A DNA stretch of 64,000 bases, taken from contig NZ_WPIN01000025.1 in the NCBI RefSeq assembly GCF_009754945.1, forward strand, positions 1 to 64,000, given 5' to 3'. Under the pieces are notes generated by a model, which did not search any database, was not told the DNA's origin, and worked only from the letters and a program-made list of their open reading frames with translations. Below are positions 1 through 9,235 of the stretch, one piece after another. The stretch comes from Spirosoma arboris. GTDB taxonomy: Bacteria > Bacteroidota > Bacteroidia > Cytophagales > Spirosomataceae. Position numbers and translations under genes: made by a program. Every line of letters starts with the position of its first letter. Positions within the stretch are counted from its first letter, which is position 1.

Positions 1-15
1 GTGGATATACCCAAA

Positions 16-297
16 ATGTGTCAGCTACCCCGTAGTCGTATCTTAGTTGTTAACTACCAGCCCATGGCCTCCTCTCTTCCAAACGGGTCAATCTACCTGC
101 AGGCTGGCTCAGCTGCCGATCTGGTTCGACAACTTCATTTACTGAGCCAGTTGCCACCAACACTTTCCTTATCCACCTTTATGGTTCGTTTGGCGGCTCA
201 TCTCAAGACTGCTCAGCCCGGCGTGCCCTTACGAACCGATACGGAAGCGCATTTCATTACTGATTTAATGCGGGCTGGCTACATCAAGACGATGTAA
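16..297 (+). CDS. hypothetical protein, possibly cut by window edge
   Basis: Open frame of 93 residues if started at the ATG at 16; a GTG at position 1 is in the same frame and the frame may continue upstream of the window, so the start is uncertain. No domain recognised. The N-terminus (MCQLP, then an SR...NY...SS pattern) resembles the 53-codon reading frame at 3058, and the DNA around both starts shares a 16-base identical stretch (15-30 and 3057-3072), so the two may be paralogues or pieces of one duplicated gene. A short GC-rich inverted sequence followed by five T (about 342-357) could be its terminator. Function unknown. Confidence 0.45.
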   Translation: MCQLPRSRILVVNYQPMASSLPNGSIYLQAGSAADLVRQLHLLSQLPPTLSLSTFMVRLAAHLKTAQPGVPLRTDTEAHFITDLMRAGYIKTM

Positions 298-367
298 AGG
301 GATAGGTAAGCCATCAAAACCAGAATCTAGACTATAGGAACCGCCTGACGGGCTTTTTAAGCTAAGG

Positions 368-922
368 CTAACGGCCAGTCCTTAACTGCTCAGCGTACAG
401 CGCTTGTAATTTGTCCCGAGTGCGCTTGAGACGCATCTTGACGGTGCTCTCTTTCAGTTGGTAGCGGGCAGCAATCTCTTTGATCGATAGTCCTTCTTCA
501 AGCTTGAGCCGTAAAAAGGCGACTTCCTGGGCTGGTAAGCGTTGCAGAAGATTGTCAAGCATTTGTAAACGAACTTCAACCGAGTCGGTCTGGTCAGCCA
601 CGTCACTAGCTACCTCATGGGTTAAAGGGGCTGTAGTGAGTCGTTTACCTAGTCTAATTTGGTCCAGACAGTGGTTATGCGATATGGAATAAAGCCACGT
701 GGCAAAGGAGGAACGATGTTGAAACGAGTCGAAGTGTTCAAACACTTTAATAAAGATGTCCTGGGTGTAATCCTGAGCTGTATTCGTATCTTTAGTCATC
801 CCCAGACATTTTTGAAAAACCTTCTCGACATACCGTTGGTACAAGCTATCAAACGTGTCGGATGGTGGGGCGGTCTGAGGCTGCTCTTTCAGTTGACTCG
901 CAGTTCGAATCGTTTGTTTCAT
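368..922 (-). CDS. ECF-type RNA polymerase sigma factor
   Basis: A 184-residue sigma-70 family protein that would direct RNA polymerase to a small set of promoters. Region 2 is visible as LYQRYVEKVFQ...AQDYTQDIFIKVF and the ATWLYSISHN segment; region 4 as a helix-turn-helix around SIKEIAARYQLKESTVKMRL. An ATG 12 codons further upstream is in frame, but MKQTIRTASQ at 922 is the likelier start because homologues begin there and the extra residues look like untranslated DNA. No anti-sigma factor is adjacent. It is a clear paralogue of the sigma factor at 48036 (shared AQDYTQDIFIK and RLGKRL blocks). The family assignment is firm; its regulon is unknown. Confidence 0.9.
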   Translation of the reverse strand: MKQTIRTASQLKEQPQTAPPSDTFDSLYQRYVEKVFQKCLGMTKDTNTAQDYTQDIFIKVFEHFDSFQHRSSFATWLYSISHNHCLDQIRLGKRLTTAPLTHEVASDVADQTDSVEVRLQMLDNLLQRLPAQEVAFLRLKLEEGLSIKEIAARYQLKESTVKMRLKRTRDKLQALYAEQLRTGR

Positions 923-1197
923 AGAAGTGAATGTAGCAAAGCTTAAACTGCAGAGCAAGCAACAAAGATAACCTGAATGATTCGAAGACGATATACTATT
1001 TAACTAGAAATAGCACAAATTGGGAATTATATAAACTTGTACGATTTAACAAAATCAATTTGTAACTCTAATTGATTGAACCGATTTAGCATTTCATCCT
1101 CATCGATCTATCAGGAATATATATTAACATAGTATTATATTGTCATTTTATTTTATTTTTTGCCTATAATTGGTCTAAAGGCTAATCAACAGACAAT

Positions 1198-1584
1198 ATG
1201 GAACACTCTGTACCAAATGAACATCTACCCTCAACAAATGGATTTGATTCTATATTGGCGGATTGGCTTGAAGCGATTGATCGACTCTATGCGTATTACC
1301 TCCAATTACACACTTGCCTGAGGGAAGCGACAACGCAACAAGGAGGATGCTCAGAAGCCAGTACCCATATCGGTCAGTGCCCGAAAAATCAATTGGTGCA
1401 GCTAATTAGTACGATGCAATCCGAGCTATTAAACTTGACGCAGGATATCGACCTGGTAGAGACTCGCCAACAGGCTATCCAGGAGCGGGTTTGTGCCAAG
1501 TTAGCCAGGCATACCCGGCGATTAAATCAGTTAAATTACCAAGCGTCTACCCGACTGGGTTTGATAAAGCGCTCTAGTTCATAA
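1198..1584 (+). CDS. hypothetical helical protein
   Basis: A 128-residue protein that I do not recognise. The middle and C-terminal half (residues 60-120) is rich in Q, E, L and R with a heptad-like spacing and is probably a coiled coil. There is no signal peptide or membrane segment. It follows a 240-base AT-rich upstream stretch and is convergent with the response regulator at 1631. It sits among signalling genes, but nothing in the sequence shows a role. Confidence 0.5.
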   Translation: MEHSVPNEHLPSTNGFDSILADWLEAIDRLYAYYLQLHTCLREATTQQGGCSEASTHIGQCPKNQLVQLISTMQSELLNLTQDIDLVETRQQAIQERVCAKLARHTRRLNQLNYQASTRLGLIKRSSS

Positions 1585-1630
1585 CCCAACCGCGAGGACG
1601 ATAAAGAAGTATAGGCCATGTAGGTAGCTA

Positions 1631-2035
1631 CTAGGTTAACTCCCAATTCTTGCGTAAGGCTTGTACCATGTCCCGCAATTGCTCATACGTGAGCGGCTTG
1701 GTCAAGAAATGATTAGCTCCCAATGAGATACAACGCTGAATATCCTCGGGTTCCGATGAGGTTGTTAGCATAACAACCGGCAGTTGGGCATAAGTAGCTA
1801 CGCTACGCAATTCCTGCAGCGTCTCAAACCCATCCTTGCGAGGCATATTGATGTCTAACAAAATCAGCAATGGCAATTCAGCGCATTTGGCCAGTATAGA
1901 AAGTAATTCTTCCCCATCCCGCAGACAAAGCACCTGAATCGAGGGCGATTCCTCCTGAAAAGCGGAGCGGATAAATAGCTGATCGTCTTCGTCGTCGTCA
2001 ACGATCCAGACGGTCGGTGTTGCAAAGAATGGCAT
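1631..2035 (-). CDS. single-domain response regulator (CheY-like)
   Basis: A 134-residue stand-alone receiver domain. The acidic cluster VDDDEDD near residue 12, the phospho-acceptor in LLILLDINMPRKDG, the threonine/serine in VVMLTTSS and the lysine in FLTKPL are all present, so it should be phosphorylated. There is no output domain, as in regulators that pass phosphate on or act by protein contact. It is divergently arranged with another stand-alone receiver at 2253, and the large hybrid kinase at 3270 lies nearby, so a phosphorelay between these proteins is possible but not shown. Confidence 0.88.
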   Translation of the reverse strand: MPFFATPTVWIVDDDEDDQLFIRSAFQEESPSIQVLCLRDGEELLSILAKCAELPLLILLDINMPRKDGFETLQELRSVATYAQLPVVMLTTSSEPEDIQRCISLGANHFLTKPLTYEQLRDMVQALRKNWELT

Positions 2036-2252
2036 GGAAAGAAGCGTTAATCAGATATTGTGACAATGTTACCGATTGGCGAATTAAGAAACAAGGGCTT
2101 ACTGATTGGTTGGTTTATGGGTTAACGCCATTATACTCTATTAAAACCAATCTAGATAAAAATCGTTACTAATTCATTCTTAATCGCCCTGGTTGGCCGA
2201 TTAAACCGCAAAAACGAGCCCTATAATTTGCCAATTTATCTACTCCAAGCGG

Positions 2253-2666
2253 ATGAATTACACTATTTTAGTAGTCGATGACGACGATGATGATTTTATC
2301 TTGTTGTCCAGTCTAATTAAGCAGTGTCAACAAGAGGTTACCCTATTCTACGCCCAAAATGGTCAGGAAGCCACGCAAAAACTGACCGATGGCTTACATC
2401 CTCACTTAATTCTGGTGGATGTGCAAATGCCCTTGATGGATGGCTATGAATTAGTCGTTTGGCTGATGAACTCCGAAGCCTGGCGCCATATACCCGTTGT
2501 GATCTGGACGGGAGGAATTTCGGAAAGTGAGATCACGCGCTACTATCGGGCCGGGGCTAATGCGTTAATGCTAAAGCAAGATGCTTTACAGGATGTAGAG
2601 GCTTTCTGTAAGCATTGGTTGAAACTGGTTCAACTTCCTCAACTAGTCTGGCAAGGTCATCAATAA
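2253..2666 (+). CDS. single-domain response regulator (CheY-like)
   Basis: A 137-residue receiver domain without output domain. It starts MNYTILVVDDDDDD, has the phospho-acceptor aspartate in LILVDVQMPLMDG, the switch threonine in VVIWTGG and a conserved lysine in LMLKQD where many receivers have KP. It is transcribed away from the receiver at 1631 across a 217-base AT-rich gap that must hold both promoters. The receiver family is certain; its kinase partner is not, although the hybrid kinase at 3270 is the nearest candidate. Confidence 0.88.
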   Translation: MNYTILVVDDDDDDFILLSSLIKQCQQEVTLFYAQNGQEATQKLTDGLHPHLILVDVQMPLMDGYELVVWLMNSEAWRHIPVVIWTGGISESEITRYYRAGANALMLKQDALQDVEAFCKHWLKLVQLPQLVWQGHQ

Positions 2667-3057
2667 TCCAGATTCCAATTGTAGTTATCAATGTATTGGT
2701 CGAGGCCCTCTAAGACGAGGTTGCTGACACAGTTGGGTTATATCCGCCACCGAGGGCAGTTAACATCCTATACGTTAGCAACTTGTTAAAAAACTTATAC
2801 TCTTAACGTTCGTTTTAGAGAGCAAATAATTTTGCTGTTTAGGTACGTGTAAAAGCAGTCATTTTTGATGCTCTTAAGCCTTGAAAAGACGTTATGACCA
2901 TCCAAGCACGAAATACAGTGGTCAGCGACTCCAAATTCACACTTATTCCGGGTACTATACGCTACTTGCCAAAGTAGCTCCCATTATAGGTAGTTATATC
3001 TGTGTAACTGATTGATTAACAAATTTTTATAGGCTCTACGTGGCGTATATAACCTGA
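2667..3057. other. non-coding stretch without recognised gene
   Basis: About 390 bases between a response regulator and a small reading frame. I see no convincing gene, RNA or mobile element in it. The last 30 bases resemble the first 30 bases of the window. Confidence 0.4.
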
Positions 3058-3219
3058 ATGTGTCAGCTACCCTTAAAGCAATCCCGAGTTCACGTTAGTG
3101 TAAGTAATTATAAGACAATTAGCTCAATAAAAATGCATGCTGCTGGCGGTCTGTATAAGTCCGTTACTACTGTAGCTATGTTCTGTTCGGGAGAGTCATT
3201 CCAAACACAGACATCGTAA
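3058..3219 (+). CDS. small ORF resembling the gene at 16
   Basis: A 53-codon frame from ATG at 3058 to TAA. Its first residues (MCQLP, then SR, NY and SS) match those of the protein at 16 in order, while the C-terminal part differs. It may be a truncated paralogue, or only the DNA may be duplicated and not translated. No known domain. It is tail-to-tail with the hybrid kinase gene. Confidence 0.3.
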   Translation: MCQLPLKQSRVHVSVSNYKTISSIKMHAAGGLYKSVTTVAMFCSGESFQTQTS

Positions 3220-3269
3220 AGCAAACCAGAAGGCGGCCGTAAGTAGGTGACGAACCGATACCGAGCCGT

Positions 3270-6200
3270 TTATGATCCAGCCATCAACTGAGTCAATAAT
3301 TGCGTCAGGGCAGCTAGATCGACCGGTTTGACCAGATGTGCGGTGAAGCCCGCTTCAGTCGTCCGCTGTACGTCTTCAACCTGTCCGTAGCCCGTCAGAG
3401 CAATCACCGGCATGGCCTTACCCCAAGGCTGCTGGCGCAGCAGGCGGCAAGTTTCGTAACCATCCAGATCGGGCATGCCCAGGTCGAGCAGGATCACGGC
3501 AGGTTGTAATTGCTGGGCCGCTTCCAGCCCCGCACGGCCACTGTTTCGGGTATGCACCGGGTAGCCTTTCAGCTTCAGTAGCATCGCCAGCGTTAGAGCC
3601 GCGTCGGCGTTATCATCAATGACTAATAGGGGCTTTTGGCCAGCCGGATGGGGCGTTGGTTCGTTCATTGTTATTTGTGGTTTATATTCGATCAACAGGG
3701 GCAGGTATACGCTAAACTCGCTGCCCTGACCCAATCCCGCCGAGCGAACCTCGATGTGGCCCCCGTGCAACTCCACCAGCCGCTTGACCAGCGTTAGGCC
3801 CAGACCCAGGCCACCCTGCGACCGAGCGACCGAGTTATCGACCTGCACAAACAGCTCGAAAATGGCCTCCAGTTGGTTAGCTTCCAGGCCGATACCGTTG
3901 TCGGCAACCCGCAGCCATGCTTCGTCCTGGATCGATTCCAGGGTAATGCGCACCCGACCGTCTTCGCCCGTGTAGCGGCTGCCGTTGGTGAGCAGGTTGT
4001 TTACCACCTGCGCTAACCGGGTGGCATCGCCATCTACAAAAAGAGGCGTCGTGGGCAGCTCCAAGTCCAGGGTTTGCCCACGCGCTTGGTACAGGGGTCG
4101 AGCGGCTTCAACGGCCCCGCTCACCAGAGTTCCCAGGTCGAGCCGTTCGCGTTTCAGTTCAATCTTGCCCTGGCTGATGCGGCTCACGTCCAGCAGATCA
4201 TCCACTAACCGCACTAAGTGCGTCAACTGTCGGCTCATCAAATCCACCAGCGGGGCCAGGTCGGGATTGGTCCCGCTGGTCAGGCTCAGGATTTGCAGGC
4301 CGTTGCGGATGGGGGCCAGCGGATTACGTAGTTCGTGGGCCAGCATGGCCAGAAATTCATCTTTACGTCGGTCGGCTTCGCGCAGGGTCTGCTCCATGCG
4401 TCGGCGCTGGGTCAAATCGCGGGCCACTTTGACGTACCCCAGCAGCTCGCCGTCGGCCTCGTAGAGGGGCGACAGGACGCCCGACACGTACAGCCGGGAC
4501 CCGTCTTTACGGACGTGGTAGCGCTCATCGGGAGCGCGGCTTTCCCGACGGGCCAGGGCCAGTTCGGCCTGTGGCTCACCCGCTGCCCGGTCTTCAGGCG
4601 TAAAGAGGATGGCGAACGACTGCCCGATGGCTTCCCCGGCCGCGTAGCCGAATAGCTGCTGAGCACCCGGATTCCAGCCCGTAATGCGGCTCTGTGAGTC
4701 GGTGGTGATGATGGCGTGGTCGGCGATGCTGTCGAGCACGATCTGAAGGCGTTGCTGCGAATCGCGAATGGCGCGCTCGGCCGCTTTTCGCTCGGTGATG
4801 TCGCGGCTGATCTTGGTGAAACCAATCAACTGCCCCGCCCCGTTGTGAATGGCCGTCATGATTTCGTTGACCCAGAAGCGCTCTCCGCCTTTGCGAATTC
4901 GGACGCTTTCGCGTTCGGCTCGGCCCTGTTGGGCAGCCTGACCCATTTCGGTGGTCAGTTCACCGGCGGCTAACCCCTCGGGGGTGTAAAATAGGGCAAT
5001 GGACTGGCCAATCACCTCCTGGGCGGTGTAGCCTTTCACGCGCTGCGCCCCTTCGGTCCATTCGGTGATGATCCCCTGGGGATCGATGCGGAAAATGGCA
5101 TAGTCGGGCAGGTTTTGGACCAGGGTTCGAAAGCGTTCCTGGTTGGCCCGTAAGGCTTCCTGAGCTTCTTTCCGGTCGGTAATGTCAAACATGACCCCGC
5201 TCACTCGGACAGGCTGGCTATCCTGCTCCGCAATCGCTCGTCCATACCCACTCATCCAGCGCACGACCCCATCTTCCCGAACGATGCGAAATTCGGCATC
5301 ATAGAGGCTACGCTGGGCAATGGCCCCTTCCAGGTGAGCCTGTATGGATTGGACATCGTCGGGATGCACGTGGTCCATGAAGGCCTGGGCGGGTAGGGGA
5401 TTGGGCTGCACAGCCATACCCAGCAGGTGAAAGTGCTGTTCATTCCAGTATACCTGATCGGTGAGTAGATCCCACTCCCAAGTGGCCATTTGGGCCGCTT
5501 CGAGGGCGAGTCGATTGCGCTGCTCTAGTTTCCGCAGCGCATCTTCAGCCTCTTTGTGAGTCGTTATGTTTTGGGTAACGCCAATCAATACCGGAGATGC
5601 TTCCGCACTGCGGCGGGTTAATTGGCCCTGGGCGCGCACCCAAATCAACTCGCCGGTTTGGGGATGGATGATGCGGTGCTCCACGTCCAGAGGGGCTTCA
5701 CCGATTAACGCTTTGCCAACGGCGGCTAGAACGAAGGCCTTATCATCGGGGTAAATGTGGAGAAAATTTTCGTCTGAAATGGTTGACATCTCAAAGCCGA
5801 GTACCTCGTTGAAATTAGCCGAATAGCGGGTGGCACTGGTTGTGGGGTCCACTTCCCAGGTAAAGATAGCGGCCCCTTTTAGGGCTAACTGCAACCGGTC
5901 TTCACTGTCTCGTAAGGCCTCTTCGGCTCGTTTGCGGTCGGTGATGTCAATAGCGTATTCGATAATCGTGCCGTCGCCCATATCAGCCCCAACGAACATC
6001 AGCCACACCCGGCTGCCGTCTTTGCGGAAATACTCTTTCTCGTAGGGTCCGGCCAGTCCGGTGGTCAGCACGCGCTCAAACTCCTGGAAGCTGGCTTCCA
6101 GGTACTCCGCTGGCGTGAAGTCCTCCCAGCTAATCCACCCCCTGGTAAGCTCGTCGAGGCTGTAGCCGACGATGGCTAAAAAGGCGTCGTTGGCATGGAG

Positions 6201-7976
6201 CAGCCTACCTTCACGAGAGAAGGTGAGCACGCCCACACCCGGAACGTTTACCATCCGCTGCAAGCGGCCTTCGCTTGCCTGCACGATGTCTTGCGCCCGT
6301 TTGAGGGCGTCAATATCAGTAACGACCGATACCTGTCCGGTGATTTGTCCCTCGTCGTTGAAGAGAGGAACGGCCGTCACATACGTCCAGATGTCGGTGC
6401 CGTCATCCTGCGTGTAGCGCATATCAATGCCGGGCACGACCTGCTCACCCCGTAACGCCCGCGCTCCGGGAAAGTCGGTTTGCTTGATTAGACTCCCATC
6501 TGAATCATAGCCGCGCCAGCGCATCGACCGGTCCTTATCGCGCGAGGGCAGGAGGCCCGTCGGCAGATACCGTTGCATCTGGTGGTTAGCCAGCACCAGC
6601 GTTCCCTGGTTATCGGTAAAGCCTACACCGACCGGCAGGGCGGTGAACACCGCCGAAAGTCTAGTCTGGCTCTCCCGCCAGGCTTCTTCGGTACGGGCTC
6701 GTTCGAGCCGCGTCCAGATGCGGCTGGTCAATTCGCGCAGCAAGTCGATTTCATCCTCGCTCCAGTCGTGAGCCTCGCTCCGATAAACGACGAGCAGGAA
6801 GCGCCACTCGCCATCCTGCACCAGCGGTATGCTGACGAAGGAACCGATGTTCAAGGCAGCATACCGCTCCCCATCGGTTCGGGGATCTTTGTACACATCG
6901 CGAATGACAACGGCCTCTCCAGCTTGGCAAAGTCGCAGTACTTCGGGGGCTACGAACTCGTTCATGCGATAGGTGTTCAGCAGGCTGGGCATGTCGCTGC
7001 GATGCCAGCCGTGGTTGGTCACCCCAATTTGGGTCTGGTCCTGAAGTTCGGCGAAGGCGCAGGCCGATAAACCCAGATAGGCCGCGATTTTTTCGCCCAA
7101 CGCGTTCATCGTCTGGTCGATGTCCGTCAGCCGGGCGAGGTCCTGGCCCACTTCGTCTAGGAAGGTCAGATTGGTAGCCTTTCGTTTACGCTGGGTGATA
7201 TTGGTGTAAACGACGACGACTTGATGGCTGCCCTCACCGCCGACCCGAGAAGCGAAGATGTCAAAGTAGTTGTTACGCAGATCCTGGCTTTCATACTCGA
7301 AGCGGACCGGTTGACCGGTTTTTGTGATTCGTCCGTAGGTGTCCAGCCAGAAAGGCTCCATATTCGGCAGCACTTCGCTCGCCCGCTTGCCGATCGACTC
7401 CGCCGTCATGCCGGTCATACGAGTCAAAGCCGAATTGTGTTCGAGATAAACAAAATCGACCGCGCGACCTTGCTCGTCGAAAATCATCTCGATCGTGGAG
7501 ACCCCCTCGTCAATCGACTCGAACAGTGTACGGTATTTTTCTTCCGATTGAGCTAAGGCTTCTTCGACTTGTTTGCGGTCGGTGATATTACTGGCCGTGC
7601 CAAACCATTCAGTGATTTCCCCCTGCTTATTCAGCAGCGGAATGGCCCGCGAAAAGGTCCAGCCAACCGTTCCGTCGGCCCGGATGACGCGATGCTCCAG
7701 CTCAAAGGGCTTCTTTGCCGCAATGGCCTCATCAATAACGGTCTGTACCAGCTGCTGATCTTGCGATGGAATGTACTGTTCCAGCCACGAAGAGTTGGTA
7801 GTGCCCGTATCCAACAGAAATGCTTTACCCACCAATTGATGCATCTGCCGCCAGTCGGCACTCATCCGATACACCGCATCGGAGGTGGCAGTCACGAAGG
7901 ATTCCAAGACTTGTTGAAAGTCGTCAGCCGCCGGTTGATTGGGGGTTGGCTCATCGGGTTGGTGCTGTTTGCTCAT
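3270..7976 (-). CDS. multi-PAS hybrid sensor histidine kinase
   Basis: A 1568-residue hybrid kinase with no obvious membrane segment, so probably a cytoplasmic sensor. In order: two PAS domains (about 25-265), a GAF domain (about 270-430), six more PAS/PAC repeats (about 440-1190, many ending in an ITDRK-type linker), HisKA with the phospho-accepting histidine in LAHELRNPL (about residue 1214), HATPase_c with N-box near 1326 and DNGIG near 1359, and a C-terminal receiver with the aspartate of ILLDLGMPD near 1498. Phosphate should pass from His to the attached receiver, then perhaps to a stand-alone receiver such as those at 1631 or 2253. The signal is unknown; PAS repeats bind small molecules, flavin or haem in other proteins. 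The number of PAS repeats is unusually high. Confidence 0.95.
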   Translation of the reverse strand: MSKQHQPDEPTPNQPAADDFQQVLESFVTATSDAVYRMSADWRQMHQLVGKAFLLDTGTTNSSWLEQYIPSQDQQLVQTVIDEAIAAKKPFELEHRVIRADGTVGWTFSRAIPLLNKQGEITEWFGTASNITDRKQVEEALAQSEEKYRTLFESIDEGVSTIEMIFDEQGRAVDFVYLEHNSALTRMTGMTAESIGKRASEVLPNMEPFWLDTYGRITKTGQPVRFEYESQDLRNNYFDIFASRVGGEGSHQVVVVYTNITQRKRKATNLTFLDEVGQDLARLTDIDQTMNALGEKIAAYLGLSACAFAELQDQTQIGVTNHGWHRSDMPSLLNTYRMNEFVAPEVLRLCQAGEAVVIRDVYKDPRTDGERYAALNIGSFVSIPLVQDGEWRFLLVVYRSEAHDWSEDEIDLLRELTSRIWTRLERARTEEAWRESQTRLSAVFTALPVGVGFTDNQGTLVLANHQMQRYLPTGLLPSRDKDRSMRWRGYDSDGSLIKQTDFPGARALRGEQVVPGIDMRYTQDDGTDIWTYVTAVPLFNDEGQITGQVSVVTDIDALKRAQDIVQASEGRLQRMVNVPGVGVLTFSREGRLLHANDAFLAIVGYSLDELTRGWISWEDFTPAEYLEASFQEFERVLTTGLAGPYEKEYFRKDGSRVWLMFVGADMGDGTIIEYAIDITDRKRAEEALRDSEDRLQLALKGAAIFTWEVDPTTSATRYSANFNEVLGFEMSTISDENFLHIYPDDKAFVLAAVGKALIGEAPLDVEHRIIHPQTGELIWVRAQGQLTRRSAEASPVLIGVTQNITTHKEAEDALRKLEQRNRLALEAAQMATWEWDLLTDQVYWNEQHFHLLGMAVQPNPLPAQAFMDHVHPDDVQSIQAHLEGAIAQRSLYDAEFRIVREDGVVRWMSGYGRAIAEQDSQPVRVSGVMFDITDRKEAQEALRANQERFRTLVQNLPDYAIFRIDPQGIITEWTEGAQRVKGYTAQEVIGQSIALFYTPEGLAAGELTTEMGQAAQQGRAERESVRIRKGGERFWVNEIMTAIHNGAGQLIGFTKISRDITERKAAERAIRDSQQRLQIVLDSIADHAIITTDSQSRITGWNPGAQQLFGYAAGEAIGQSFAILFTPEDRAAGEPQAELALARRESRAPDERYHVRKDGSRLYVSGVLSPLYEADGELLGYVKVARDLTQRRRMEQTLREADRRKDEFLAMLAHELRNPLAPIRNGLQILSLTSGTNPDLAPLVDLMSRQLTHLVRLVDDLLDVSRISQGKIELKRERLDLGTLVSGAVEAARPLYQARGQTLDLELPTTPLFVDGDATRLAQVVNNLLTNGSRYTGEDGRVRITLESIQDEAWLRVADNGIGLEANQLEAIFELFVQVDNSVARSQGGLGLGLTLVKRLVELHGGHIEVRSAGLGQGSEFSVYLPLLIEYKPQITMNEPTPHPAGQKPLLVIDDNADAALTLAMLLKLKGYPVHTRNSGRAGLEAAQQLQPAVILLDLGMPDLDGYETCRLLRQQPWGKAMPVIALTGYGQVEDVQRTTEAGFTAHLVKPVDLAALTQLLTQLMAGS

Positions 7977-8126
7977 GCTAAATCAGGAAGAGAGTCCATT
8001 GTAAACTACTAACCATAGTAAAGGTGTTTGATTGACCGCAGGTTTATGAGAAACCGATGGTTGCCGTTTTCATTCTTCTCAGGTTAATTCTTTCTAGCCT
8101 ACCCAATTTAATACACTCTTGCTAAG

Positions 8127-8636
8127 TTGACAATCAAGCCACTAGCCGATTATACAAACGCAGCAAAAAATAACAATGATTATTTTTCCATTTTATCACT
8201 AATCCTTCCCTTTTTCTATTTATCTTCCGGCCTAAAAACTTTATCTAACATGACACCTAATTACTATCTAATTACGGACGGAATTCTGTACACATTGGGG
8301 GCGGTATTTACCTACGTGATCTTTGGTATGTCTCAGATATTCCGTATGCAGTACATCGAGTATATGGCCACGTCAGCAGCCCGACTCATTAACAAATTTT
8401 TCGAGTATTCAGCCTTATTAATGACTGGTATGACGCTACTTTTTATTAGTGATTATCACGGTCTTTTTTATTACCTGGGTGATTTAATTTTAGCCGCTTT
8501 TTTAATTCGCCGATTTATGAAGAGTGATCAACTGCAACGGAGTGAATATCTACGCCACTACAACACCAGCAAACACAAGCTGATCAATCGCATGATCATG
8601 AATCTGATCCATTACCCAACTCATCATGACAACTAG
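8127..8636 (+). CDS. hypothetical integral membrane protein
   Basis: A 169-residue protein if begun at the TTG at 8127; the first in-frame ATG is at 8250 and would remove the first hydrophobic segment, so the longer form is preferred, with doubt. About four hydrophobic stretches are seen (near residues 20-38, 50-72, 93-108 and 115-130), followed by a basic, histidine-rich cytoplasmic tail. I do not recognise the family. A strong nested hairpin (8654-8678) follows and could terminate it. Confidence 0.5.
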   Translation: MTIKPLADYTNAAKNNNDYFSILSLILPFFYLSSGLKTLSNMTPNYYLITDGILYTLGAVFTYVIFGMSQIFRMQYIEYMATSAARLINKFFEYSALLMTGMTLLFISDYHGLFYYLGDLILAAFLIRRFMKSDQLQRSEYLRHYNTSKHKLINRMIMNLIHYPTHHDN

Positions 8637-8653
8637 CCTAACGGGTATTTTCT

Positions 8654-8678
8654 CGCCTTCGCCCTGTGGGCATCGGCG
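8654..8678. terminator. nested hairpin downstream of membrane gene
   Basis: Two coaxial stems: CGCC (8654-8657) pairs with GGCG (8675-8678), and inside them GCCC pairs with GGGC around TGT. It may terminate the gene at 8127 or be part of the oriT region that follows. There is no clear T-run. Confidence 0.4.
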
Positions 8679-8873
8679 GAAAAGTAAAAATCAAAGATTT
8701 TTAGCAAGAGGGAACGGGGCTACGCCACCGTTCACCCCTTGCCCCTTCGGGGTTTGCTCTGATTATCAAATACTTGTGTATAAACATTGAAAGTAGAAAG
8801 TTAACTTTTTATTAACTATACTTCATAAGTATTTGATTATCAATTTGTCAAGTATCACAAAATTGTTAACTAT
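8679..8873. other. candidate origin of transfer (oriT)
   Basis: The leader of the mobilization operon is dense in inverted repeats. GAACGG (8712-8717) pairs with CCGTTC (8728-8733). CCCC...GGGG hairpins lie at about 8735-8752. A 15-base arm at 8761-8775 pairs with 8827-8841 with one mismatch. AAAGTTAACTTT (8797-8808) is a perfect palindrome between those arms, and the word TTAACTATA occurs at 8812 and again just before the start codon. In mobilizable Bacteroidota elements the nick site and accessory-protein sites usually lie just upstream of the mob genes, so this is the best oriT candidate. The nick position cannot be seen. Confidence 0.5.
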
Positions 8874-9233
8874 ATGGAAAAAAGGAAGGTACATCATATT
8901 ACGGCGAGTGAGGCCACGTTTACCGAATTTGAGCGTTTAGCCAACAGTTACGGACTAACGAATAAAGGTCTGTTAGAAGCAATGGTTAATTACTTCAAGG
9001 TCAGTAAAGCCGATCCCCGCGACCCGAAAGCCGACAATCCGACGGACGCTATAAAAGCGTTGGATAAACGGCTCGTTTCGTTTATTAAAGAGCAAGAGAA
9101 AAAGACGCTGCATCCGATGAAAGAAGCGCTGTTTGATTTAGCTTCTTCCGAAGGCGCGACGCGAAAACACGAGCTTAGAATTGTCAATAATAATGTCAAA
9201 AAAATTATTGCTCACCTTCGAATTGATGGCTAA
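8874..9233 (+). CDS. BfmA/BtgA-type mobilization accessory protein
   Basis: A 119-residue protein with the pattern of the BfmA/BtgA mobilization family: an N-terminal HHITASEATFTEFERLA segment, a middle VSFIKEQEKKTLHPM motif and a basic C-terminus. Such proteins bind oriT DNA and help the relaxase. It is first in a tight three-gene operon, ending 2 bases before the relaxase-like gene. The repeats upstream (8761-8841) are probable binding sites for it. Family recognised from memory of the motif; not tested by alignment. Confidence 0.75.
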   Translation: MEKRKVHHITASEATFTEFERLANSYGLTNKGLLEAMVNYFKVSKADPRDPKADNPTDAIKALDKRLVSFIKEQEKKTLHPMKEALFDLASSEGATRKHELRIVNNNVKKIIAHLRIDG

Positions 9234-9235
9234 TT

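Noticed and set aside
659..946. ORF on the plus strand over the sigma factor
   Set aside because: Antisense shadow of a well-supported sigma-70 gene.
3754..7861. Many plus-strand and alternative-frame ORFs over the hybrid kinase
   Set aside because: The minus-strand frame has clear PAS, GAF, kinase and receiver domains; the others are shadows in GC-rich coding DNA.
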